Positions 1-12,100 of a stretch of 64,000 nt of DNA are shown here, piece after piece (position 1 is the stretch's first letter; each line of letters starts with the position of its first letter). A program made the position numbers and the translations under genes. The notes beneath the pieces are model-generated. The model searched no databases. It was not told where the DNA came from and was given only the letters and a program-made list of their open reading frames with translations. This stretch comes from Phaseolus vulgaris (Eukaryota > Streptophyta > Magnoliopsida > Fabales > Fabaceae): positions 9,197,845 through 9,261,844 of the forward strand of contig NC_023750.2 of the NCBI RefSeq assembly GCF_000499845.2, in the 5' to 3' direction.

Positions 1-542
1 GTACATCATCTCTGTGATATCGCTTGTCGTAGGTGCCACCTTCCTCGTTGCCACGCCATGCATGTTCTAGCTAAGGAAACCTCCCCATCGACGAATGTCC
101 ACTCTGGGAATCCCGTCATCGATGAGCAAGTTGTTTCCTCCAACTCACTTAACCTTTATGCTTCATGATGACGTAACAATCATCTTTACTGAACTTACAC
201 GCCTGAACTTACTCGCCTGAACTTCCAACAGCTTCAACTAAGTTTACTGGGAAATCCGGCGATGTGCCTCTTGTGGCGATTCTTGACCACCTGATCTTCC
301 ATTATCTAACACGGCGATGATACGAAAACCTGGCGACAACCGACTATGTACACTGAAGAATGCCACTTCCACAAACGACGACTATGTTAACTTCTTGACC
401 ACTCATCTTTCTCTCGTCCACGTGTCCCGCCAAGCACGCCCCACGTAGTCACTTACTGTTCACGTCATCACACCCGATGACCTGATCGGTACAACATCCC
501 AACATGAGCACAAGTCTCCCATGCTATTTTGTAATATTCGTT
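1..542. other. Left edge, no gene recognised
   Basis: This stretch is less AT-rich than the following spacer and has no long reading frame on either strand. It could be part of a larger element that begins outside the window, but no domain, terminal repeat or splice pattern is visible. Confidence 0.4.
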
Positions 543-1430
543 TCAAAGACCAATGAGTTTATTCAACCCTGTATAAGTATAAAACATAAAACAATTAGAC
601 GTTATACATGTTCTAAACAAAGTAAAGGCATTGATATACCTGTTTGATGTTGTATTTTCCAAATGCATTAATGAATTTGTCCAACACTTTACAAATTTTT
701 CTTTGTGCGGAATAATCCATGTGTTCTTCACATATTCAACAAGTAATGGCCACGGTGAACAAATAGTTTCAAAACTTTTAACAAACTCATCAAATTTAGC
801 GATATCTGTACAGTCAATGATAGTCCTCCATGAATCCATCACAACTTCCGAAGCCTCGTAAGAATCAACCAACATTTTACACTTTGCTTTAACATTCTTA
901 TTGATATGAAACCGACAAAGAAGGTTTCTTGCTTTAGGAAACACAATATTGATGGCATTCATCAAAGCAAGATCTCTATCACAAACAATGACTTCAGGCC
1001 CTACATGCGATGTCAAAAGTGACCCTCTAAATTTTTGTAGTGCCCATATGAAGTTCTTTTTCTTCTAGCTAGATAAGAATGCAAAACCAGCAGAAAAGGA
1101 CAAACTTGTACAAGTCACACCAACAAAACATATGTTTTTCTCCCTTGCTTTCCATTTGCTATGTCAGACCTAATAATGACAATAACAAAACCAAGTCTAT
1201 AAGCAACCCTACAGACCCATTCAAGTAAGTCTTCTCGCGAAGGAAAAACCTACACAAAGTTATTCCAACAATATTACAAAATCACTTCTTCAAATTATAA
1301 AGCAATAAACATAAATAGAACGAAATTTTATTCACCTCATCTGTTGTAAAATGAGTACCATAATCCTCTTCAACTAATTCATGTTGATGCACAAAATTCA
1401 TTAATTCTTCCATATATATCATTTCTACTT
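543..1430 (-). pseudogene. MULE (Mutator-like) transposase gene fragment
   Basis: Read on the minus strand, this is a piece of a Mutator-like transposase of the kind found in plant MULE/FAR1-related genes. A start near 1426 leads into a segment ending FTTDE. An apparent intron (about 1260-1336, GT..AG) follows, and the frame resumes with PSREDLLEW and RLGFVIVIIRSD. Next come the VGVT-like block, the NFIWALQKFRG block and the open stretch 543-1016 with VIVCDRDLALMNA and LLCRFHINKNVKAKC, which correspond to the core of the MULE transposase domain (aspartate followed by the CRFH block). In-frame stops near 1060 and the abrupt stop at 543 after SNRY, where family members continue, show that it is decayed and truncated. 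No terminal inverted repeats were found, so the extent of the element is unknown. Confidence 0.75.
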
Positions 1431-1564
1431 CATCTGATCTTTTTGTAATCAATCAAACCTCCATGTCCATACTTACACCTTCATTCATAAAACATAAATT
1501 TCTATTTTATTCTAATTTTCATAAATTCACACAAGTATGCAAAACAAAAACAACATTCAATTAC

Positions 1565-1965
1565 CCTTCCGAATTGTGTAATCCATAAGTAAAATAGTAC
1601 CTTCCAGATTAGATAATCCGTCATGCATTTCACAACTTCAAAGTGACTTCTGGATTGTTTAATCCATAAGTCAAATTAAAACAGCAAATTGCATTCTGGA
1701 TTACATAATCCATAAGTCATATTTAAAGTTCTAAAATGACTTCCGGATTATGTAATCCATAGTTCATTTTGTATCGGATTACACAATTTGGAAAAGTGAG
1801 TACGTTTGTTCCGGATTTGGTTTACCTCCAGTTTAACTAATCCGGATCACTTTAATGTTGTCTTACGAATTGTAAAAACATTCCGGATTATAAGGGGGAT
1901 AACATGAAGTTCATTGCACGGATTATACAATCCAGTGATCTAGCGGATTAACCCAATCCGAGGAA
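1565..1965. repeat. Array of degenerate GGATT-N4/5-AATCC inverted motifs
   Basis: About ten copies of a short imperfect palindrome of the form (C)CGGATTnnnnAATCC(G/A) occur in 400 bp. Examples start near 1569, 1603, 1648, 1694, 1741, 1773, 1810, 1881, 1917 and 1942. Several copies carry the same right flank (ATAAGTC) or left flank (TTC(C/T)GGATT), so they look like a decayed tandem array rather than chance. The array lies just beyond the start of the MULE transposase remnant and may belong to that element. Confidence 0.6.
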
Positions 1966-2027
1966 ATAAGTGTTTAAAGCACCGAAGACTTACCTTACAA
2001 TGACGAACTGAGAATACAAGTCGTGAA

Positions 2028-2165
2028 GACCACCCACCACAGCAACACCACCACCACGGTTACCACTAGCACTACCACCACAAGCACCACTATCACCACT
2101 ATCACCACGACTACGGCAAGCCGCAAGCACCAAGCACCAAGCACCAAACACCAAGGACCAAACAC
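2028..2165. repeat. ACC/CCA-rich low-complexity tract
   Basis: An imperfect CAC/ACC trinucleotide tract (CACCACCACGG, ACTACCACCAC and so on) passes into an imperfect CAAGCACC/AAGCACCA heptamer-like repeat. The small threonine-rich and valine-rich reading frames here arise from the repeat. Confidence 0.7.
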
Positions 2166-2269
2166 CTTCGTTTTCACTATGCGAAGAAAGGTAAAACAAA
2201 TTTTCTATTTTTATCTTTTTTTACTAATAGACAATTTTGAAATTTTAAAAGTGTATGGAGGTGGCTGAA

Positions 2270-3180
2270 GAAGGGATGGAGGTGCAGGAAGAAGCACTCT
2301 GACAAAAATCTTGAACCAGCCAAATGGATATGAGAGTTTGACTCTCTTCCAAATTTATGCTCTCATTTAACAACTGTTTTTATTACCTTTTATTTAATAA
2401 TTTAATTTATATTGAAATTTAATAACTTAATTTAATATTTATTATTATATAATTGTTAAATAAATATAAGAGAAAATATGGAGTGTCAAAGTAGTTTTTT
2501 TCTTTTTCGGAAAAAAAACTGGAAATTTGTTTTTGATTTATCTGTGTGATTTGTTTCTCATTAGTTTTGTGCTTTCATTCCACGTACTTATTTTTAGTGA
2601 GTTAAAATTGTATGCATTATCATCATTTTCGTTTAACTACCCATCTAGACTTTAGTTACAAATATTTTCAAATATCAAAATGTTATAAGCTAAGAAATAC
2701 AAATTTTTTATTCAAGTCCCAATATATATCGGAGTTTTATTTTGAGTACTAAATAATTTTATTTTCTCAAATATCTAATAGGTTTAATTTTCTTAAAGAA
2801 AATTTTCATTTATATTTTATTGTTATTATAAAATATTTTCAAATTCTCTTTTGATCTCTCAACTTCTGTTTTTATCATAAGAACTTTCAGTTTTATTTTA
2901 GCAATCATGTAATAAATATTAATTTTTAATATTTTAGATTACATGACACGTGTTTCAGTTTAATAGGATAGTATAATAGATGAAAGTATAACCAGATACT
3001 TAAACAAATAATTAAAACAACAGAAACCTTTGCAACCACTATTTTTCTGTTATCTTTTTCAACTACTAAAATTTAAGTAACTTAAGTGTGTTAACAGATA
3101 TGAAAGTATATAGTGATTATTATAAATATGATGAGTGTTTGAAATGACAGTTACAGAAAGTGGTGATAGAGTTATTGGGA
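2270..3180. other. AT-rich spacer upstream of the alpha-galactosidase gene
   Basis: The stretch is AT-rich, with no reading frame of note and no recognisable element. Its last few hundred bases must contain the promoter of the alpha-galactosidase gene, but no single TATA box stands out. Confidence 0.5.
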
Positions 3181-6100
3181 ATGGAGAGAGGGGAAATGTT
3201 GATGTTTGTGGTGGTGACATTTATGTTTTGTTCTGTTGGTGATTCTTAGGTTGTTGAAGAATGTTGAAAGCCAACATGGTAGAAATCTTCTTAGCAATGG
3301 CCTTGGTGCCACTCCTCCAATGGGGTATGGCATCTATCATTTATCTGTATATGTCAATTATTTCAAGTTCTGTAATCACTTCCTGCAATTATCACATCAC
3401 AACACGACCTCAACCTATGGAGGGAGCGGGGAGCAGCAGAGTGCGAGTACGGGGAGTAGAGGGGAGTAGCAAAGTGTACCCTTCAGATAGGCAGGGTGGC
3501 CAGAGATCCCGACGGAAACCATCTCTCCAACCTAGTAACTCTACAACGTTTTTCTTTTCGAATTTCCCCAATGGGTTTGGTGAGATGGACATGTTCAAAA
3601 TCTTCCAAAGATGGGCAAGGGCGAAAGAAGTCTTTATTTCTAGAAGGCTTAACAAGTGGGGAAAAAGATTTGGGTTTGTGAGGTTGTTTGATGTGAAGAA
3701 TGTGGGGAATCTGGAGAAGGAACTTGACCAAATTTATATTGGTAGTAGGAAGCTCTTTGTGAATCTTCCGAAGTATCACCGAAGTCGAGTGGAATCGCCT
3801 AGGGCGGAAGGTAATAACAAAAGTTCTCTGGCTAAGGGAAGGCATATGAACGGGGTGACGGAGCGAGTGGAATCGGAGGTCAGAATGCTAAACAAAGGGA
3901 AGGAGGTCTGGGTGGAGAAGGGGGGAAAAAATCTTTTGCAGATGCCGTTAGAGGACATGAGCGGTGGGAATGGAAGGGACCAGTTCTCAATGCGAAAAAA
4001 CAATCCTTGCCGTGGATGGAGGAAAGTGTGGTCGGTCGTTACAAGGCGGAGATGGACTATCAACAGTTGGGTGAAGAATTTGTTAGAGGAGGTATGAGTA
4101 TGGTCAGGGTGAGACAGATGGGGGACAACTTCGCTCTCCTAACGCCAAGAGGAGGGGAGAATATGGAGGAATTGATAAGGTTAAACAGAGATTGGTTTGA
4201 TAGTGTCTTTGATAGCATCCAGCCATGGTCTGAAGCATTCACAGTGAGCCATAGGGCTGTTTGGGTAAGGTGCTTTGGCCTACCAATTTCTCTTTGGAAC
4301 AGGGAGTGCTTCGCTAGAGTGGTTGGAGACTTAGCTATTCTGATCGATATTGACGACGCCACACTGATGTGGGAAAACATTGAGTTTGCTCGTCTTAAAG
4401 TTAGAATCGAGAATAATCGGTACATTAGGGTGGCAAGGAAGATAAGGATAAATGACCAATCTATAAGCATCTCTATCGAGGAGGAACACCCTGTGGCCGT
4501 GGCAGGCCAATGCAAAGGCTCACACTGCAACTATGATTCTTCAGATAGTATCTCTTCAACTGAAACCTACGTGGAAGAATCATCCTTCTCGGTGAAAAGC
4601 GGCGAGGAGGAGTGCGACCTTAGGGCCAAAGAAGAGCGTCAGGCGAAGGTTAGGGTGGTCGGAGGTGGAACGGAAGAAGGAGGTCAGGCGCAACGATCAA
4701 ATGCTCGTTTTGGGGAGCTCTCTGCTGAGAATAGTGGGTGTCAGGGAAAAGGTGGAAATTCTTTCACCAAGGAGGCAAGTCAAAGGCAGAAGATATATGT
4801 GGAACCTGATTTTGGCAACGACTCTGTCCAGGCCTGTGCATTTTCCCGCTTGAGTATTAATGCACATGCTGAGCTGGCTAGTTTAGTAGTGAATATTGAA
4901 AGTATGGGCACCCAAAACGTGAATATGCTAGGTTTGGGCCAAGTTAGAAAGGAAGCCCAAGAAGAAGTGGTGAAGGCGGATGTGGGAGTGGACAATCTCG
5001 GGTCAGGCCCTGGACAAGCGGTAGCGGGTCCTGGGTCCGAGTGTGAGGCGAGAAATCGTCCCAAAGGAAGCCATGGGTGTCCACGGGGTTTGGAGATGAT
5101 TTCTTTGCAGGAGCAGCGGAACACCATGTGTGCTGAAATGGAAGCCTGCAACATCAAACTCCTGGAATTGGAGAGTGGGTCGATGAAGAAGGTGCTGGAG
5201 CAACAAGGGGAGCAGTTTCGTCACACCATAGCCGAACCACAGGGCGACGTAAATGGTCTCGGAACTCACGGAATTGGTATTGAGCAGCCACTTTGCGGAG
5301 GAGAAGATGTTGGGCCAGCAGGAAGATTTTTAAAATCCTACCAGTGGCGCCGCAAGATCAAAGGCCTTGTTGAATTGGAAGACTCGAAATCGCATCCAAG
5401 GCGATCAGTTCGAATACGCAACAAATACCCGCAGGGTGCCATTTCTTCTCACTCTAGACAATGTATGCCAGCAGTTTCGCTTTCGGACGGAGATATTGAT
5501 AACTGTAATCTAAGGTTGTGCGGTCCTGAATCGCCAGTGGAATCGGCCAAGTTATGGGGGATAAGTAGGAAAGTAGGGATAATCTGTCGTAAGGACGAAC
5601 AGGAGGTTGTTCACGAGTACTCTTGTATGGAGGAAAGAGATTTGAAGTTTAGGAGAAGTATAGAGGACGGGAAGAAGGGAGGTTGTTTATGATTATTGTT
5701 AATCTAAACATAAGAGGTATGGGGGGAGGTACCAAAACAAGGTATATAAGGCATTTAATAGGTAAGGAGGAGGCAGATTTTGTGTGTGTACAAGAAACAA
5801 AAGCTAAGGAAATCTCGGATGCTAGGTGCTTCTCTTGGTGGGGTGATAATAAAGTAGGTTGGATTCACAATAAAGGAGACGAGGGGAGTGGAAGCTTGTT
5901 GTCCTTGTGGCATAAAGAAGTCTTTAGCTATGAAAATCACCTGATGGGGAAAGGTTTTATTGTGGTCATCGGTCTACATCTAAAATCGTCTTCTAGGTGT
6001 GTTGTGGCCAATGTTTACTCCCCCTGTGCATTGAATGCAAAGAAGACCCTATGGGAGGAGCTCTCCAATGTCAAACTGGCTTCACAAGATTCAGTCTGGT

Positions 6101-9100
6101 GCTTTTGTGGTGACTTTAATGCTGTGAGAAGTAGAAGTGAAAGGAAAGGTATCAGGGATAGGAGAGATCAGTCAAGAGAGATATTTGGCTTCAACAATTT
6201 CATTGAATCCAATTCCTTCTTGACCTGCCTTTGGTTGGTAAGAAGTTCACGTGGTTTAAACCTGATGGAACAGCTAAGAGCAGAATTGATAGAGCGTTAG
6301 TCACGGAAGAATGGTTGCAGAAGTGGCCCTTGTGCAAACAATATGTTCTTCGAAGGGAGGTTTCTGATCACTGCGCACTGGTGATTAAATCCGTGGAGAA
6401 GGACTGGGGACCCAAACCCTTTAGATCGATTGATGCTTGGTTCCAGGAGAAGGGGTTCAAGATCATGGTTAAGGATAAATGGAAGTCTTTCTCAGTCCAG
6501 GGGAACGGAATAGCAAAACTGAAGGAGAAAATGAAACTTCTCAAGTCAGATCTGAAAGTGTGGAACAGGGAGGTGTTTGGCAACCTTCATACCACAAAGA
6601 GAAGGATCCTACAGGAATTGGAGGATCTTGACAACAGAGATTGTAATGGGGACCTTGAGGAAAGCGAAATGTTAACCAGAATGGAGCTGACTAGCCGCTT
6701 AGTAGAAAACGATAAAAAACTTGAATCCCTTTTATGCCAAAAGGCTAGAGCAAGTTGGTTTAAGAGTGGGGATGCGTGTACTAGATTCTTTCATTCATCT
6801 TTGAGATGGAGAAGGCTAAGGAATGAAGTGAAGGGCGTTCAGGTGGGGGACCGGTGGTGTGAGGAACCAGGCACTGTTCGATTAGAGGCAAAGAAGTTGT
6901 TTGAAGCTAGGTTCAATGCTACGAAAGATTTAGGGGTAAGGTTGGATGAGGTAGAGTTTAAGACCCTAACCACGGTGGATAATGAGGGGCTGGTGGCTGG
7001 TTTCACTGAGAAAGAGATTAAGGACGCTGTGTGGCAATGCGAAGGTTCTAAGAGTCCTGGTCCAGATGGATTCAATTTCAACTTTATCAGGAAAAGCTGG
7101 GACCTAATTAAAGAGGAGTTAATGGAAGCAATGGTTTTGTTTCATGCGACTGGGTACATCCCGAAGGGCTGTAACGCTTCGTTTATTGCGCTAATCCCGA
7201 AGGTGAGGGACCCCTCTAAGCTTGAGCAATATAGACCAATCTCTCTGGTAGGTGTCATTTATAAAATCATTACAAAGGTACTGGCAGGTAGAATGAAGAA
7301 GGTGTTGCCTACAATAATAGATGAAAGTCAATCAGCTTTCCTGAAGGGCAGAGGGATCTTAGATAGTGTGCTCATGGCCAATGAAATGGTAGAAGATCTT
7401 AGGAAGAAAGGGAGAAGCGGCATTTGTTTAAAGGTGGACTTTGAGAAAGCGTACAACTCGGTCAGATGGGATTTCCTCTACGATATGTTACACAGGATGG
7501 GGTTCCATAATGTATGGATCTCTTGGATTAGAGGATGCCTTGAATCAGCCACTGTGTCTGTGCTAGTCAACGGGAGCCCTACGGAAGAGTTTAAGCCATC
7601 TAGAGGGTTGCGGCAGGGCGACCCCCTAGCACCTTTCCTTTTCATAGTGGTAGCAGAAGGCCTTGCAGGGCTAGTAAGACAAGCCTTGAAGGCTAATATG
7701 TTGACGGGCCTCAAGATTGGAAGGCAGGAGGTGGAGATGTGTATTCTCCAGTTTGCAGACGACACTCTCTTTCTATGTGAAGATACCATTGACAATGTGG
7801 TAACCTTGAAGGCCATTCTGAGGGGCTTTGAGCTAGCCTCAGGACTGAAGATTAACTTCCATAAATCAAGGCTAGCAGGTATTAATGTACAAAGCAATGT
7901 TATAGTATGCTTCACTAAGATTTTGAACTGCATTCAGATGGAGGTACCCTTCAAGTACTTGGGACTGGAGGTGGGAGGGAACCCAAGGAAGAAGCAGTTC
8001 TGGGAACCAGTTCTAAACAAGCTTAAAGCAAGGCTCAGTGCTTGGAAGGGGAGGTTCTTATCCTTGGCAGGGAGGATTTGTCTAATTAACTCTGTTCTAA
8101 CTGCCGTCCCATTGTACTACCTCTCCTTGTTCAGAGCACCGGTTTCAGTGTGTAAAAGGATTATAAGCATTCAAACAAGATTCTTGTGGGGTTGGGGGAA
8201 ACTGTCTAAGCCAATTGCTTGGGCTAGTTGGAAGGACGTATGCAGACCAAAAGAGGAGGGAGGGTTGGGGTGTAAGGATATACGCTTGTTTAATCAAGCT
8301 CTCCTAGCTAAATGGAGATGGAGGTGTGTTTCGGAAGAAAAAGGAAGGTGGAAGAAGTTGTTGGAATCTAAGTACAATCTGGGAATTGATAGTAGTCAAA
8401 CACCTGTTAAGTCCCAATCTTGGTGGTGGAGAGACCTTTCCAAGATGTGTAAGGAGGGAGAAGGAAAAGGGTGGTTTCAAGAAGAGCTAGGCTGGGTAAT
8501 AGGCTGTGGTGACAAAGTCAAATTCTGGGAGGAAGTGTGGGTAGGAAATGTTGACCTTAAATCCCTATTTCCGCGTCTATACTCACTATCTCTAAACCAA
8601 GGCCAAACAGTGGGCGAGTTAGGAGAATGGATTGAATCGGAGTGGAGATGGAGAATGAGGTGGAGGAGAGATAGATTTGAGTGGGAGTCATCTCTGGAGA
8701 GGGATCTTACTGCACTCCTATCTGGGGTCACTCTGAAAAAGAATGTCCAGGACATCCAAGTGTGGGGGAAGGAGGTACCGGGGTTGTTTTCGGTGAACTC
8801 TGCTTATGAGTGTTTAGCTAAGCATGATAGAGGCAACCAAAGTGAAGTGTATAAGCTCTTGTGGAAGGTGAAGGCGTTCCCAAACGTGGTAGTGACAGCC
8901 TGGAGGGTTTTGTTGGGTAAACTTCCTACAAGAGCGAGTTTGAGTAGGAGAGGGGTGATGTTGAACTCAACGGTGTGCCCTTTGTGTCAGCTAGAGGAGG
9001 AGACTTGTCAACATCTCTTTTTGGAGTGTCATCATGCCCAACGCGTATGGTCTCTATGTTTGCGTTGGGTAGATATCTCCTTCGTCCAGCATAATGATTT

Positions 9101-12100
9101 AAGGCTGCATTTCCAAAGTTTCCACTTGTTTCAAGCTAGCAACAAGCAAAATAAAATCTGGAAAGGGGTATGGGCAAACATCATTAGATGTATCTGGGAT
9201 CAAAGGAACCTGATTACCTTCCAGCAAGGGGTAGTAGATGCAGAGGAAATTTTTCAGAGGGCTCAACTCAAGTCTTGGCTGTGGATGAAGCATAAAGCGC
9301 ATTCGTTTTCTTATTCCTTTGTTGATTGGGTTCTTAATCCAACAATCTGCATTAAAAGCTGCTAATTGGAAGGAGGACGCACTCTTTTTTCTTGTTCTGT
9401 TCAGAGGTGCTGGATTTGGAGAACTTAGACTGTTAGGCTCTCCATGTGAAGTATTTGGTTTGGTAGGACCCTGTTATGGAGCAGGATTGAGTTCCCTGGG
9501 GTATGAGAGAGTATGTCTGGATAGCGGGAATATGTAGTGATGTAACCCGTTTCGGGGTGGTTTTTTGTGGTGAATGCAGGAGCATGTTGCTTGCTGGAAA
9601 TGGAAAGCATCTAGGTAAGGAAAGCAAGTTGTTGGTATGGTTGTGGCGCCCCAGCAGTCAAAGAAGATGTACAATGCTGCAGTGTAGTCCCGGGTAGTAG
9701 CTGCTTACCCAGTCAGCTCTAGTTGAAGATGTTAAGTTATGGTCGATGAAAGTGTTGTGGAGGTGGCAGCTGCTGCTGGAGTCGTGTCACGCACACCAGG
9801 TGTGGCAGCAGCTGAAGTATGGCTTTTAGTAGGGTGTACAAAAACAGATTGGAAGTGAGACTTCTAGCAGGATGTACAAAAACAGTTTGAAGCAGTAGAG
9901 CGATGCTGTCGTGCAGGGAGTGCAAGACACGGTCCTGCTATTAGTGTGAAAGTGTGGCGTTTAACCTAGTGATACAACATGCTCTTGGCTGGTTTGAAGT
10001 GGATGGCTATGAACATAAGGGCTTGTGTGGCTGCTGGTTGGAGATGGATAGAGAGGTTACGTAGAGCTGGAGTTATAAGTGGAAGACTCTATGTTGTTTG
10101 GTGGTCCTTTGCTGGTCTTTCTTTGGTGCTCTCTTTGTTGACAAGTACATTAGTTGATAAAGTGAGGCGTGGAGGTCTTTTTGTGAAGGGTAATGGAATA
10201 AAGGTGAAAGGTAGGAAGTATAGGTGTGGATGTAGGTAAGGGTGTAGGTGAGGCCAAGGTGGTGTAGCGGTGTTTGGATGCCAAGGTGTATAGTGTACTG
10301 TTGCTTTTGTGTAGCAATTATTTAGGTTGCTGTCATAACCGTGTAGGTCCTCTGTCATGATGTCGTAATTGGTTTGTTGTTCTGTGCTTACAGTTTTTTA
10401 AGCAGGTTTTGCCACACAACGGTTGTCTCCCCTTAGTCATAAAGGGGAGTGTAACTATGTGGTTGATGTATACGGGTTGGGATACCCCTGAAGTATCCCT
10501 CTTAATTTTATTTATTTATTGCTGATAAAAAAAAAAAAAATCACATCACAACACAAACAATAAATCACTTTTTGATTCATGCATCAAAACATTTATGATA
10601 CAGGTGGAATAGCTGGAATCATTTCCACGAACATATTAATGAGACAATCATCAGAGAAGCAGGTATTAACCATTTATACTATTTGTTATATGTATGAACA
10701 CTCTCTCAATAAAGCATGTTACTTTCAGGTACCATAACTACAAACATTGGTGTTGTTGATCTGGGACAAATTAAGAACAAAAAAGATAATATTTTAAAGA
10801 AAGGATTTTTAGTGGAATGAGTCATAATTTTTTTATTTTCATCTGTACTCCTTTTTACTAAAAACACTGAAGAATTGTGGTAAAATGTAGCATGCATGGA
10901 TATAAGATACATGATTGTTCTGTTTATCTAGTATATTCAATTCAACATCACAGTCTAATTGCAAAAATATTCATACTTTTACAGCTGATGCTCTTGTTTC
11001 TTCTGGTCTTTCTGAGCTTGGATACACTTATGTTAACATAGGTACATGAGAAAACAACTTTTTTTTTCCAGTGTTGAAAGTTTATTTTTATTTTTCATTG
11101 CAAAATGACATAAGAACTGCAAGTAACCTTGATCCACAATTCTTGGCAGATGATGGCTGGGGTGAAATGAGTCGAGATCTCGATGTATGAATTGTATTGT
11201 TCTTGTATGTTTTGTTTCTGCATCTCTTGAAACCAAGTTAAAATTATTTCATTGAAATTATTAAAGCATTTGATCCAAAATGTATGTGACAGGGTAATTT
11301 GGTAGCTGATAAAACAAAATTTCCTTCTGGTATCAAAGCTCTAGCAGATTATGTTCATGAGAATGGTCTGAAGCTTGGCATTTATTCAGATGCAGGGCAC
11401 AAGATATAACCAAAACACATGTTTCTCTTAATAAAAAAAAATACATGTTCTTCAACTCTTTCAAATTTTAGGTTTATGCAGAACTATCTGATTGAGTGTA
11501 TTTTGCAGGTATTATACTTGTGCAAAACGTATGCCTGGTTCACTTGGTTATGAAGAGCAAGATGCCAAGACTTTTGCATCATGGGTGCATATATATATGG
11601 CACTTCTTATTTACTAAATGAGGAATGCCAACAACATTTTTTCAACACTTTTCTTAACAATTTTGCTATTACTAGCTAAATTTAATTAGAAATTACAAAA
11701 TTTGGTATGTTCTACTGTTCATTTAACGATTCCCCTCTTGATTTAGAGGCAAAGGCAAGACTTTCTAAAATTTGTAATTTTTTTCAATTTCAGTTAGCAG
11801 TAAAGAGTGTTAGAAAGTATGCTGCTAGCATTCCTCTATTTAATTTGCTTGACTCTATCATGTTAGTTGCAACTGAACAAACTGGTATCATTATCATTGT
11901 TTTTTCTTGCAGGGTGTTGATTATCTCAAGTATGATAATTGTAACAATGGTGGAATAAAGCCTCTTGATAGGTAGCAAAAGCTAGTTACAGTTTCATGGC
12001 ATTGTTATGGTTATTTTCCAATTCTGTCTTGGTATTTAAAAGTGAAAATTGTTGTCTTCTTTTGTTATACATAGATATCCTATTATGACTCGAGCTTTGA

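Larger units (their letters stand above)
3406..10539 (+). mobile_element. L1-type LINE, full length but frameshifted
   Basis: This is a non-LTR retrotransposon of the plant L1 type, 7.1 kb long, inserted in sense orientation in intron 1 of the alpha-galactosidase gene, 66 bp after the splice donor. It has a short 5' leader (3406-3416), ORF1 with an RRM and DUF4283 domain, ORF2 with AP-endonuclease, reverse transcriptase and a C-terminal zf-RVT zinc-binding region, a 1.2 kb 3' untranslated region and a terminal A14 tract. A perfect 14-15 bp target duplication flanks it. One frameshift in each ORF indicates it can no longer move by itself. The clean duplication and long open frames indicate a fairly recent insertion. 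Confidence 0.93.

Noticed and set aside
2023..2268. Threonine-rich and valine-rich small proteins
   Set aside because: They are translations of an ACC/CCA low-complexity tract in several frames.
3261..3416. N-terminal extension of LINE ORF1 ([10 protein letters not shown]...) as a signal peptide
   Set aside because: This part lies before the LINE border at 3406 and is an out-of-frame reading of alpha-galactosidase exon 1 and intron 1. ORF1 starts at 3417.
9979..10239. 86-codon frame in the LINE 3' region
   Set aside because: It lies after the ORF2 stop in the 3' untranslated region, and plant L1 elements have no third ORF of this kind.
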